Made by a program: the position numbers and the translations under genes. The notes under the pieces were generated by a model that saw only the letters and a program-made list of their open reading frames with translations, made no database searches and was not told the origin of the DNA. From an uncultured Caryophanales bacterium (GTDB lineage Bacteria; Bacillota_I; Bacilli_A; RF39; UBA660), in contig CAMOQR010000010.1 in the NCBI GenBank assembly GCA_946623125.1, positions 1-42,813 on the forward strand: a DNA stretch of 42,813 bases. Reading direction: 5' to 3'. This document shows positions 8,285-16,214 of the stretch, piece by piece. Numbering within the stretch: position 1 is the first letter of the stretch; every line of letters begins with the position of its first letter.

Positions 8285-10561
8285 ATGAAAAAACAAAAGA
8301 ATGGAAAGAAAAGAGTAATTATTACTTCTCTTATTTTAATTGTTTTGATTGTTGGAATTGGTTTTTCATTTATACCATTATTTAAAAATTTGAAATTTGG
8401 ATTAGACTTACAAGGTGGTTTTGAAATTCTTTATAAGGCTAGTTCTATTGATGGTTCTAAAATGACAAATGAAAAAATTACAGCAACGTATAAAACATTA
8501 AGTAAGAGAATTGATAGTTTAGGGGTTAGTGAACCTGAAATTATTATTGAAGGTAATGATAAAATACGTGTAAAGTTGGCTGGTGTTAAGAATCCAGAAG
8601 AGGCTAGAACACAGTTATCTACAGTTGCTACTTTATCATTCCGTGATACGGAAGATAATTTATTGATGAGTAGTGATGTATTAAAAGCAGGTGGTGCTAA
8701 AATTAGTCAAGATTCTGCTGGTAATCCTGCTGTTTTATTAACTGTTAAAGATAAAGATAAATTTTATGAAGTTACTAATACCATTAGTAAGCAAGATAAT
8801 AATATGATTGTTATTTGGCTTGATTATAATGACTTGAGAGATAGTTATGAAAAAGAGGGTAGTAAGTGTGGAACAAGTGAATCTAATTGTTTAAGTGCTG
8901 CTACGGTATCTCAAGGATTTGCAAGTGACGTTATTATTCAAGGTAATTTTACACAAGAAGAGGTAAGCAATTTGGTGGATTTAATTAATAGTGGATCTTT
9001 ACCAAGCAAATTAACTGAGATTAGTTCTAATACAGTTGGTGCATCTTTTGGTGAGAAAACATTATCAACTACTTTAGTTGCTGGTATTATTGCCATTATT
9101 GCTATTGCATTTATTCTAATTTTTGTATATCATTTTGCAGGATTTATATCTTCTGTTTCTATGATTCTTTATACCTTTTTAGTATTTGGTGTATTTTGGG
9201 TAGTAGGTGGCGTTTTAACATTACCTGGAATTGCTGCTTTGGTACTTGGTATTGGTATGGCGGTAGATTCTAATGTTATTACATTTGCTCGTATTCGTGA
9301 AGAATTATTAAAAGGTAGGAGTCTACCTACAGCATTTAATGAGGGTTCTCGTGAAAGTTTTAGTGCTATTTTAGATTCTAATCTTACTACTTTAATTGTT
9401 GCTATTATTATGTTTGTGTTAGGAGAATCTAGTATTAAAGGTTTTGCTACGATGTTAATTATCACAATTATAGTTACGATGTTTACTATGGTATTTTTAA
9501 CTAGATTCTTATTAAAACAATTTGTTAAAACAGATTATTTTAATGATAGGCTTGGATTGTTTTTAAATGTTCGTTCTAGTGATATTCCAGATGTTTCTCG
9601 TAATGAGAAAGCAAAACCTAGTAAATTTTCTCAGGTTAACTTCTTAAAACCTCGTTATCTATGTTTAGGCGTTTCTTGTCTTATTATTGTAGTTGGATGT
9701 TTCTTCTTTGCTTTTAAGGGATTTCATTTAAGTATTGATTATAAAACCGGTACTGATATTTCTATTGTTACAGATCAGAAAGTAACAAAGACTCAATTAA
9801 AAGAGGATTTAAATGAATTGGGATTAAAATCAAGTAGTATTACGATTACATCGGATGAGACTGATATTCGTATTAATGATGCAATTGACGGAGATAAAGT
9901 AAAAGAAGTTAATGCTTTCTTTGAAGAAAAATATGATGCTAAAGTAAATATTGGTGTTGTTACAAATATTGTACAAAGAGAACTTGTTAAAAATGCTATT
10001 TTATCAGTATTGATTGCATTTTTAGGAATTATTATCTATATTTCTATTCGTTTTAAATTTAGTTATGCTATTGGTGGTACAATTGCTTTAATTCATGATG
10101 TTTTGATTATGTTTAGTGTATTTGCAATTTTCCGTTTTGAAGTTAGTTCTATGTTTATTGCAGCAGTTCTTGCAATTATTGGATATTCTATTAATGATAC
10201 GATTGTTTCTTTTGATCGTGTACGTGAAAATATTCGTAATTACGATTCTAAAAAATTAGATGCTAATGCTTTAGAAGAGATTGTTAATCGCAGTATTCAA
10301 GAGACTTTCTCAAGAACAATTTATACAACTATTACTACTGTTTTACCAGTTGTTGTATTAATGGTTCTTGGTTCTCGAGGAATCTTTACTTTTAATATTG
10401 CTATGTTAATTGGTTTAATTGCAGGTACTTATTCTTCTATCTTTATTGCAGCAACTTTCTTCTTAATGATAGAAAAACGTTTCTTAGGAAAGAAGAGTAA
10501 ACCAAAAAAAGTATATAAAGATGATATGGAAGAAAAGATGATTAAAGGAATTAATTGTTAA
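8285..10561 (+). CDS. secDF: Fused protein translocase subunit SecDF
   Basis: RND-type membrane protein that uses the proton gradient to help the Sec translocon pull exported proteins across the membrane. It has 758 residues, with SecD and SecF fused as in Bacillus. The SecD half has TM1, then FGLDLQGGFEI (~38-48), the P1 periplasmic-type domain, five further TMs and the conserved GMAVDSNVITFARIREEL near residue 320. The SecF half begins with a TM near 460, then LSIDYKTGTDIS, and ends with TMs carrying ALIHDVLIM and IIGYSINDTIVSFDRVREN. The ORF-track GTG 8276 is inside the Shine-Dalgarno AGGGAGTGA; ATG 8285 is the start. It sits 15-25 nt before rel and is probably cotranscribed with it. Confidence 0.96.
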   Translation: MKKQKNGKKRVIITSLILIVLIVGIGFSFIPLFKNLKFGLDLQGGFEILYKASSIDGSKMTNEKITATYKTLSKRIDSLGVSEPEIIIEGNDKIRVKLAGVKNPEEARTQLSTVATLSFRDTEDNLLMSSDVLKAGGAKISQDSAGNPAVLLTVKDKDKFYEVTNTISKQDNNMIVIWLDYNDLRDSYEKEGSKCGTSESNCLSAATVSQGFASDVIIQGNFTQEEVSNLVDLINSGSLPSKLTEISSNTVGASFGEKTLSTTLVAGIIAIIAIAFILIFVYHFAGFISSVSMILYTFLVFGVFWVVGGVLTLPGIAALVLGIGMAVDSNVITFARIREELLKGRSLPTAFNEGSRESFSAILDSNLTTLIVAIIMFVLGESSIKGFATMLIITIIVTMFTMVFLTRFLLKQFVKTDYFNDRLGLFLNVRSSDIPDVSRNEKAKPSKFSQVNFLKPRYLCLGVSCLIIVVGCFFFAFKGFHLSIDYKTGTDISIVTDQKVTKTQLKEDLNELGLKSSSITITSDETDIRINDAIDGDKVKEVNAFFEEKYDAKVNIGVVTNIVQRELVKNAILSVLIAFLGIIIYISIRFKFSYAIGGTIALIHDVLIMFSVFAIFRFEVSSMFIAAVLAIIGYSINDTIVSFDRVRENIRNYDSKKLDANALEEIVNRSIQETFSRTIYTTITTVLPVVVLMVLGSRGIFTFNIAMLIGLIAGTYSSIFIAATFFLMIEKRFLGKKSKPKKVYKDDMEEKMIKGINC

Positions 10562-10585
10562 TAAGAATGAGGGGAGATGAGTTCT

Positions 10586-12739
10586 TTGTCTAAAAAATTA
10601 GATGATATAAAATTAGAAGATATAATGGAAAAAGTCCATAATTATATTGAAGATGAAGAACAGATTCGTATTATTGAGAAGGCATATCATTTTGCCTTCT
10701 CCAAACATAATGGACAATTTCGTAAGAGTGGGGAGGCTTATATTTATCATCCGATGAATGTTGCTTTGATTCTTACTACTATTTATGCGGATTATGAGAC
10801 TATATCTGCTGGGCTTTTGCATGATGTTTTAGAAGATTGTGATTGCACACCTGAAGAGATGGAAGAAGAGTTTGGGCCTGTTATTACGAAATTAGTAAAG
10901 GGAGTTACTAAATTAAGTAATATTAATTTTTCTACGGAAAATGAATATTTAATTGATTATTATAAAAAAATAATTGTTGGAATGAGTGAAGATGTTCGTG
11001 TTATTATTGTAAAACTTGCCGATCGTCTTCATAATATGAGAACTTTGTGGGCTATTCCTGAAGATCGTCAAAAAGTAAAGGCTCATGAGTCTTTAGATAT
11101 TTTTGCACCGATTGCTCACCATTTAGGTATTCATAAAATTAAAAGTGAATTAGAAGATCTTTCTTTACGTTATTTAAAACCAGATGTCTTTTATGATATT
11201 GCTGAAAAATTAAATAAAACAAAAATTGAAAGAGATCGTATTGTTTATGATATGCAAACTGAAATCACTGATTTATTAAATGAGCATCATATTCCACATG
11301 AAATTAAGGGTCGTGCGAAATGTATTTATAGTATTTATAATAAGCTTGATAAAGGAAAAAAATTCAGTGATATTTATGATTTGTTGGCTCTTAGAATTCT
11401 TGTTAATACAGAACAAGAGTGCTATTTAACTTTGGGTTTAATTCATTCTAAGTTTCGTCCATTACCTAAACGTTTTAAAGATTATATTGCAATGCCAAAA
11501 CCTAATATGTATCAATCTTTACATACTACTATTTTTGGAATAGATGGATACTTATTTGAAATTCAGATTCGTACTCATGAAATGGATGAGGTTGCTGAAA
11601 ATGGTATTGCAGCACATTGGTCTTATAAAGAGAATAAAGGAAGTAATAAGAATGCAAATCTTACCAGTACTACAGAGCAAAAATTACAATTTTTTAAATC
11701 TATTATTGATTTAAGTCATGATAAGATGACAAGCGAAGAGTTTGTTAATAGTGTAAAAGATGAAGTTTTAAATAATAATATTTATTGTTTTACTCCTAAA
11801 GGGGATGTTATGGAATTGCCTCGAGGGGCTACTCCTTTGGATTTTGCTTATAAAATTCATACTAGGGTTGGAGAAACTACTGTAGGTGCTATTGTTAATA
11901 ATAATATTGTTCCACTTGATTATGAATTAAAAGATAATGATATTGTAAAAATTAATACTAATAAAAATTCTACTCCTTCTAAAGAGTGGCTTAATATGGT
12001 TAAATGTAGTACAACTAAGAATAAAATTCGTGCTTTCTTTACTAGAAGTGAAAGAGATATTTATATTGAGCGTGGAAAATATTCTTTAGAAAAAGAATTA
12101 CGCAAAAGAAAAATTGTTTTTTCAGAGTTTTTACAAGATGAGAATATTAAAAAGATTTGTGATACTATTAAAGTTGATGATTTGGATGATATTTATTTAT
12201 CAATTGGTAATGGTAAGGCAACTGTTAATGGTGTAATTAATATTATTTATAAAGAAGAGGAGAAAACTCCTCCTAAAGTTGTTAAAGTAACGCCTAAAAA
12301 TAAAGATGCTGATATTATTGTTAGTGGTATTGATAAAGTTAAAGTAAACTTAGCCAATTGTTGTAATCCAGTTTATGGAGATGAAATTGTTGGTTATATT
12401 ACGAGAGGAAATGGAATAACAGTACATCGTATTCATTGTCATAATTTGGAGATGTTAGAAGAACGTACTGTTGATGTTAGTTGGAATGATAATACGGATA
12501 AAAGGTATTTAACTTGTATTCTTGTACATACAATAGATAATGTAAATCATGTTTTAGATATTATTCAAACCATATCTTCTATGAATGTTAATGTTGATGG
12601 TATTAAAATGATTTCTCATGGAGATACTTCTACTTATGAAGTGAATTGTTATGTAACTGGAATTGATCAGTTAAATAAAATGTCTGTTAATTTATTAAAA
12701 AATAAGTTTATTGAGAAGATTGAGAGGGCAATGAGATGA
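10586..12739 (+). CDS. rel: Bifunctional (p)ppGpp synthetase/hydrolase Rel
   Basis: Controls the stringent response by making and degrading (p)ppGpp. Domains in order (ORF-track numbering): HD hydrolase (R49, H58, H82-D83, E86-D87, LADRLHNMRTL) is intact; the synthetase domain has GRAKCIYSIYNKL, YDLLALRI, YQSLHTTIFG and EIQIRTHEMDEVAENGIAAHW; TGS starts at IYCFTPKGDVMELP; a Cys-rich region has NCCNPVYGDEIVGYI; and an ACT domain is C-terminal. The RFKD motif before YIAMPKPN is the form seen in bifunctional Rel rather than synthetase-only RelA. ATG 10577 follows GGGGAG with no spacing, so TTG 10586 is the better start. It overlaps dtd by 4 nt. Context (secDF-rel-dtd) matches Bacillus, with recJ and apt absent. 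Confidence 0.96.
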   Translation: MSKKLDDIKLEDIMEKVHNYIEDEEQIRIIEKAYHFAFSKHNGQFRKSGEAYIYHPMNVALILTTIYADYETISAGLLHDVLEDCDCTPEEMEEEFGPVITKLVKGVTKLSNINFSTENEYLIDYYKKIIVGMSEDVRVIIVKLADRLHNMRTLWAIPEDRQKVKAHESLDIFAPIAHHLGIHKIKSELEDLSLRYLKPDVFYDIAEKLNKTKIERDRIVYDMQTEITDLLNEHHIPHEIKGRAKCIYSIYNKLDKGKKFSDIYDLLALRILVNTEQECYLTLGLIHSKFRPLPKRFKDYIAMPKPNMYQSLHTTIFGIDGYLFEIQIRTHEMDEVAENGIAAHWSYKENKGSNKNANLTSTTEQKLQFFKSIIDLSHDKMTSEEFVNSVKDEVLNNNIYCFTPKGDVMELPRGATPLDFAYKIHTRVGETTVGAIVNNNIVPLDYELKDNDIVKINTNKNSTPSKEWLNMVKCSTTKNKIRAFFTRSERDIYIERGKYSLEKELRKRKIVFSEFLQDENIKKICDTIKVDDLDDIYLSIGNGKATVNGVINIIYKEEEKTPPKVVKVTPKNKDADIIVSGIDKVKVNLANCCNPVYGDEIVGYITRGNGITVHRIHCHNLEMLEERTVDVSWNDNTDKRYLTCILVHTIDNVNHVLDIIQTISSMNVNVDGIKMISHGDTSTYEVNCYVTGIDQLNKMSVNLLKNKFIEKIERAMR

Positions 12740-13170
12740 GAGTTTTAGTACAGAGAAGTGGAGAATCTTCTGTTTCTGTCAATCATAAAATTGTTGGTCA
12801 AATATCACAAGGGTTAGTGTTGTTTGTTGGCTTTACGGATGGAGATAGTCGTGATGAGATTCAGTACTTGGCTAAAAAAGTTGTTAATTTGAGAATTTTT
12901 CCTGATGAAGATGGAGTTATGAATAAGAGTTTATTAGATTATGGGGGAAGTATTTTGTCAATTTCTCAATTTACATTATATGCTGATACTCAAAAGGGAA
13001 ATCGTCCAAGTTATATTCGGGCAATGAAGGGTGAAGAATCAATTCATTTATATGATTTATTTAATGAAGAATTAAGAAAATATGCAGATGTTGAGACTGG
13101 AATTTTTGGTGCCGATATGGACGTTTCCATTACGAATATTGGTCCAACTACTATTTTGTTAGAGAGATGA
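12736..13170 (+). CDS. dtd: D-aminoacyl-tRNA deacylase
   Basis: Removes D-amino acids, and glycine from tRNA-Ala, from mischarged tRNAs. At 144 residues it has the normal family length. It carries the signature SISQFTLYA and a C-terminal NIGPTTI, which contains the Gly-cisPro pair of the active site (the usual form is NxGPVT). The start ATG overlaps the rel TGA (ATGA), so it is coupled to rel, a classic Bacillus pairing. It is followed after 4 nt by the AI-2E-family gene. Confidence 0.95.
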   Translation: MRVLVQRSGESSVSVNHKIVGQISQGLVLFVGFTDGDSRDEIQYLAKKVVNLRIFPDEDGVMNKSLLDYGGSILSISQFTLYADTQKGNRPSYIRAMKGEESIHLYDLFNEELRKYADVETGIFGADMDVSITNIGPTTILLER

Positions 13171-13174
13171 TAAT

Positions 13175-14233
13175 ATGTTTAAAGATAGATTTAATTATAA
13201 AGTGATTAATGCTACTTTTTTGATAATTCTATTTTATGTTTTATTTAATAGTATTAGTTTATGGATAGGTATTTTGCATAAATGTATTACGGTTTTAGGA
13301 CCATTTATCATTGCTTTTGCTTTTGCTTATGCTTTTACACCACTTGTTCGATGGCTTCAAAAAAAGAAAATGAATAAAGGGCTTGCTGTTACCGTTGTTG
13401 TTTTGGGAATTGTTGTTTTCTTTGGTATTTTATTATGGATTACACTACCACTTATTTATGATCAGTTATCTTTACTTGCTAAAATGGTAGTTGAAATTAT
13501 TAATAATTTTGATGCAAGATTTGATGTTAATTTAGGTAGTTATGAAATTAAAATTACGGATTATCTTAATGATTTATTAAAAGAGTTAGGTTCTTTTGCT
13601 TCTTCTACAGGTGTAGATATTGTTAATAAGTTTTTAGGTTTTGCTGGTAAATTTATAGTTGGTTTTGTTGGCTTTATTTACTTTTTACTTGATATGGATA
13701 AGATTCGTGCTAGTATTCGTGATTGGCTAAAATCTTTTGATTTAAGAGGATTTCAATATATTCAGTTAATGGATGGTGAAATTACAAATTATTTAAAGGG
13801 ATTAGAAATTTTTATGGTAATTCAGTTTTTTGAATATAGTTTCTTATTCTTAGTAACAGGGCATCCGAACTGGTTAATTTTAGGAATTCTTGCTTGTATT
13901 ACTACTGTTATTCCTTATTTTGGAGGTTTGATTACCAATTTAATTGCCATTGTTCTTGCTAGTGTTGTATCAACTAAACTTGTTATTTTAACAATTATTA
14001 TCTGTTTGATTTTCCCACAACTTGATGGATATTTAATTTCTCCTAAAGTATATGGTAAAACGAATAATGTTAATCCTTTAATAACAATTATGGCTGTATC
14101 TATTGGAGGCTCTATTGGTGGAGTTGTTGGAATTATTGCAGCATTACCTTGTTATTTATTAATTCGTACAACTTATCATTTCTTTTTAAAGGATTTGCAA
14201 AAGGGAATGGTTATGGTAAAAAAGACTATTTAG
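13175..14233 (+). CDS. AI-2E family (TqsA/YdiK-type) membrane protein
   Basis: A 352-residue polytopic membrane protein of the AI-2 exporter-like superfamily, with about 7-8 hydrophobic segments. It shows the family pattern: an N-terminal TM pair with GPFIIAFAFAYAFTPLVRWL, a long amphipathic middle region (~90-145), then GFVGFIYFLLDMDKIR, and C-terminal TMs with IPYFGGLITNLIA and PQLDGYLISPKVYGKTNNVNP, the family's most conserved stretch. Actual substrates of most members are unknown; some act as exporters or ion antiporters. It is the last gene of the secDF-rel-dtd unit, 4 nt after dtd, and its TAG lies in the terminator hairpin. Confidence 0.88.
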   Translation: MFKDRFNYKVINATFLIILFYVLFNSISLWIGILHKCITVLGPFIIAFAFAYAFTPLVRWLQKKKMNKGLAVTVVVLGIVVFFGILLWITLPLIYDQLSLLAKMVVEIINNFDARFDVNLGSYEIKITDYLNDLLKELGSFASSTGVDIVNKFLGFAGKFIVGFVGFIYFLLDMDKIRASIRDWLKSFDLRGFQYIQLMDGEITNYLKGLEIFMVIQFFEYSFLFLVTGHPNWLILGILACITTVIPYFGGLITNLIAIVLASVVSTKLVILTIIICLIFPQLDGYLISPKVYGKTNNVNPLITIMAVSIGGSIGGVVGIIAALPCYLLIRTTYHFFLKDLQKGMVMVKKTI

Positions 14234-14242
14234 TCTTTTTTT
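14218..14242 (+). terminator. Terminator of the secDF-rel-dtd unit
   Basis: An 11-bp perfect stem (AAAAAAGACTA / TAGTCTTTTTT) contains the TAG stop. It continues into a T-run and is immediately followed by the next promoter's -10. Confidence 0.85.
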
Positions 14243-14243
14243 A

Positions 14244-14252
14244 TGTTATAAT
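14244..14252 (+). promoter_or_regulatory. Extended -10 promoter of winged-helix/zinc-ribbon gene
   Basis: TGtTATAAT lies 2 nt after the preceding terminator. It has no separate -35, because that position lies in the hairpin. Confidence 0.65.
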
Positions 14253-14273
14253 GTTTATAAAGGTAGTGGTTAT

Positions 14274-14900
14274 ATGTTTTTAGATCGTAATCATATTAAT
14301 GAGAATTCTTTTCAAAATTTTGCTAAGTTTTTTGGATTATATTTTCCAAAAGAAGAAAATTTTGATGAAAAATTAAATTGTATTTATGATTTGATTGTAA
14401 ATAAAAAAATAATGGATATCAATGAAATTTCAAAGGTGAGTAATTGTACTTTAGCAGAATGTGTTTTAAAAATTAAATATTTAAAAAATAAAAGAATGAT
14501 TGGAGATTATTATATTGATACGGTCCATCATCAATTATTAGAATGTAGTGAGGATGATCAAAAATTATTAAAACGTTATACTCCTTTTATTTATCATTCT
14601 CATTTACAAATAGATGAAATGATTCCTCAAATGGCAACCTTAAATGTTTATGATTTAAAAGATAAAATTTTTCAAGATTTGAAGCACCTTGATTCTAAGG
14701 GGTTATTAAATGGTGTTAAAATAGATGATGTGAATCGTAGAATTATTTATTATTCTTTAGAAAAAAGAAAAGCAGATCCTCAGTATGAATCTATTCATTG
14801 TCCTAATTGTGGCGCTTTAAATGATGTTAATGTGTTTGGAAATGCAAAGTGTGGTTATTGTGGATTTATTCTTTCTGGTAGTCAGTTTCATTCCTCTTAA
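14274..14900 (+). CDS. Tandem winged-helix-like protein with C-terminal zinc ribbon
   Basis: A 208-residue soluble protein of unknown function. Two similar segments look like winged-helix units: residues ~45-95 (MDINEISKVSNCTLAECVLKIKYLKNKRMI) and ~120-165 (NVYDLKDKIFQDLKHLDSKGLL). In each a helix-turn-helix-like part is followed by a short hydrophobic beta wing. The C-terminus (~175-203) is a Cys4 zinc ribbon: CPNCGALND and CGYCGFI. The domain calls come from pattern recognition only. The combination suggests nucleic-acid binding or protein-protein scaffolding. Start ATG 14274 has Shine-Dalgarno AAAGGTAGTGG and its own extended -10 promoter, so it is likely a single-gene unit. Confidence 0.7.
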   Translation: MFLDRNHINENSFQNFAKFFGLYFPKEENFDEKLNCIYDLIVNKKIMDINEISKVSNCTLAECVLKIKYLKNKRMIGDYYIDTVHHQLLECSEDDQKLLKRYTPFIYHSHLQIDEMIPQMATLNVYDLKDKIFQDLKHLDSKGLLNGVKIDDVNRRIIYYSLEKRKADPQYESIHCPNCGALNDVNVFGNAKCGYCGFILSGSQFHSS

Positions 14901-14953
14901 AAATTTTTTTAAATAAAAGACTAGATAGTGTTTTTTCTTTTTTTTAAAAGAGC

Positions 14954-14959
14954 TATAAT
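14954..14959 (+). promoter_or_regulatory. -10 box of M3-like peptidase gene
   Basis: TATAAT lies 24 nt before ATG 14983. The upstream stretch is T-rich with no clear -35. Confidence 0.45.
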
Positions 14960-14982
14960 AAATATTTAATTGGGGGCTTATT

Positions 14983-16134
14983 ATGATTCGCACAGATTCA
15001 AAAACATTATATCGTAAATTAGATCTTGCTCGTAGACTTATGAGGAATGCTAAAAATTCTGATGAGAGATTAGCACTTGTTAATTATATTGGAAATTTAT
15101 ATCATTCTATTTATTGTTTAGGAGAGAAGAATTTAACTTTTGATCATGATAAATCTTTTGGTGGAAAAAAGAATTATAAGAAGTTTATGAGAAAGTTAGA
15201 TATTTATACAGATCGGCTTCTTCAAAATTATGTTTCTTGTAAAGATTTTCATCAATCTTTTTTTGGGGAAATATTACCTGAGATTGAGGCTAGTATTAAT
15301 ACTGTTCTACCTTCTTCTTATGATGTTGATTCTCAATTTACTAAAGCAGATTTTTTAACTATTGTTCATGATTTTATGAGTAGTCTGAAGTTAGAAGATT
15401 TATGGAATTTTTTCTATCAAAATGGAAATATTTATTCTACTGTATCGGGTACAACTCGTGATAATTTAGGATTTACTTTATATAATCCTATTAATGGGGA
15501 TATTGATCTTTTTGTTAAAGATTTTCAGTATGATATGGAAAGTATGAATACATTAGTTCATGAAATGGGACATGGGTATGATTTAAGTCGTTTTGATGGA
15601 TCTGTTATTGATTATAATCATTATTTTTATTTGTCTTTTTATGGGGAAGTTGTTTCAAGATTGTTTGAACGATTACTCTTTCGTTATTTGTTAAAAAATA
15701 ATATCAAAAAAGATACGGTAAAAGATAGAATTCTTTTTTTTGAGGATTTAAATCATGATTTAATATTACAATCTTATATTTTAAGTTTATTAGATGAGAA
15801 TTTTTTTATAGATGATGATTATTTAGATTTTACTGCAGAGGAAATTGCTAAAATGGTTAAGAAGTATTTTCTAGAAGATGCTGATATTCAAGGGTTTATT
15901 AGTCAAATAGATGATATGAATTTATCGGATGTTTATTCTTATTCTTATGGGGATATTATTTCTATCTTTTTATGTGATGCGGTAGAAGAGGATGGGTTTG
16001 ATACGGAAATATTTTCTTACTTTCTTGATAATCGTAAAGAGTTATTTCAGGAAAGTTTTATGAGAGAATGTGGTTTTGGGCCTGGTAATTATATTAAACA
16101 GTATCACAAGGAGTTGAATCTCTTAAAAAGATAA
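14983..16134 (+). CDS. M3-like (oligopeptidase F-type) metallopeptidase, short form
   Basis: A 383-residue protein with a zinc-metallopeptidase site: LVHEMGHGYD (H193, E194, H197) and a likely third ligand E222 in YGEVVSRLFERLLFRYLL. This spacing and the second motif are like M3 oligoendopeptidases (HExGH, then SEVASxxNExLL). Typical M3 enzymes have 560-680 residues, so the N-terminal lobe is much reduced. No signal peptide is visible, so it is probably a cytoplasmic peptidase. The C-terminal RECGFGPGNYIKQY region also resembles M3 tails. Start ATG 14983 follows TTGGGGGC. It is a single gene between the zinc-ribbon gene and hisS, and the substrate is unknown. Confidence 0.7.
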   Translation: MIRTDSKTLYRKLDLARRLMRNAKNSDERLALVNYIGNLYHSIYCLGEKNLTFDHDKSFGGKKNYKKFMRKLDIYTDRLLQNYVSCKDFHQSFFGEILPEIEASINTVLPSSYDVDSQFTKADFLTIVHDFMSSLKLEDLWNFFYQNGNIYSTVSGTTRDNLGFTLYNPINGDIDLFVKDFQYDMESMNTLVHEMGHGYDLSRFDGSVIDYNHYFYLSFYGEVVSRLFERLLFRYLLKNNIKKDTVKDRILFFEDLNHDLILQSYILSLLDENFFIDDDYLDFTAEEIAKMVKKYFLEDADIQGFISQIDDMNLSDVYSYSYGDIISIFLCDAVEEDGFDTEIFSYFLDNRKELFQESFMRECGFGPGNYIKQYHKELNLLKR

Positions 16135-16163
16135 TTGTATTAAATTGGTTTTTTGTATATAAT
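16135..16163 (+). promoter_or_regulatory. hisS promoter
   Basis: TTGTAT (16135-16140), a 17-bp spacer, then TATAAT (16158-16163). The -35 begins right after the stop codon of the preceding gene. The leader before hisS is only ~45 nt and shows no T-box. Confidence 0.7.
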
Positions 16164-16214
16164 ATAGGTGACTTTACTTATGTATTAGTTTTAAAGGGAA
16201 GAGAGGAGAAGTGT

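Noticed and set aside
16135-16214. T-box leader before hisS
   Set aside because: The leader is too short, and no specifier stem, T-box sequence or antiterminator is visible.
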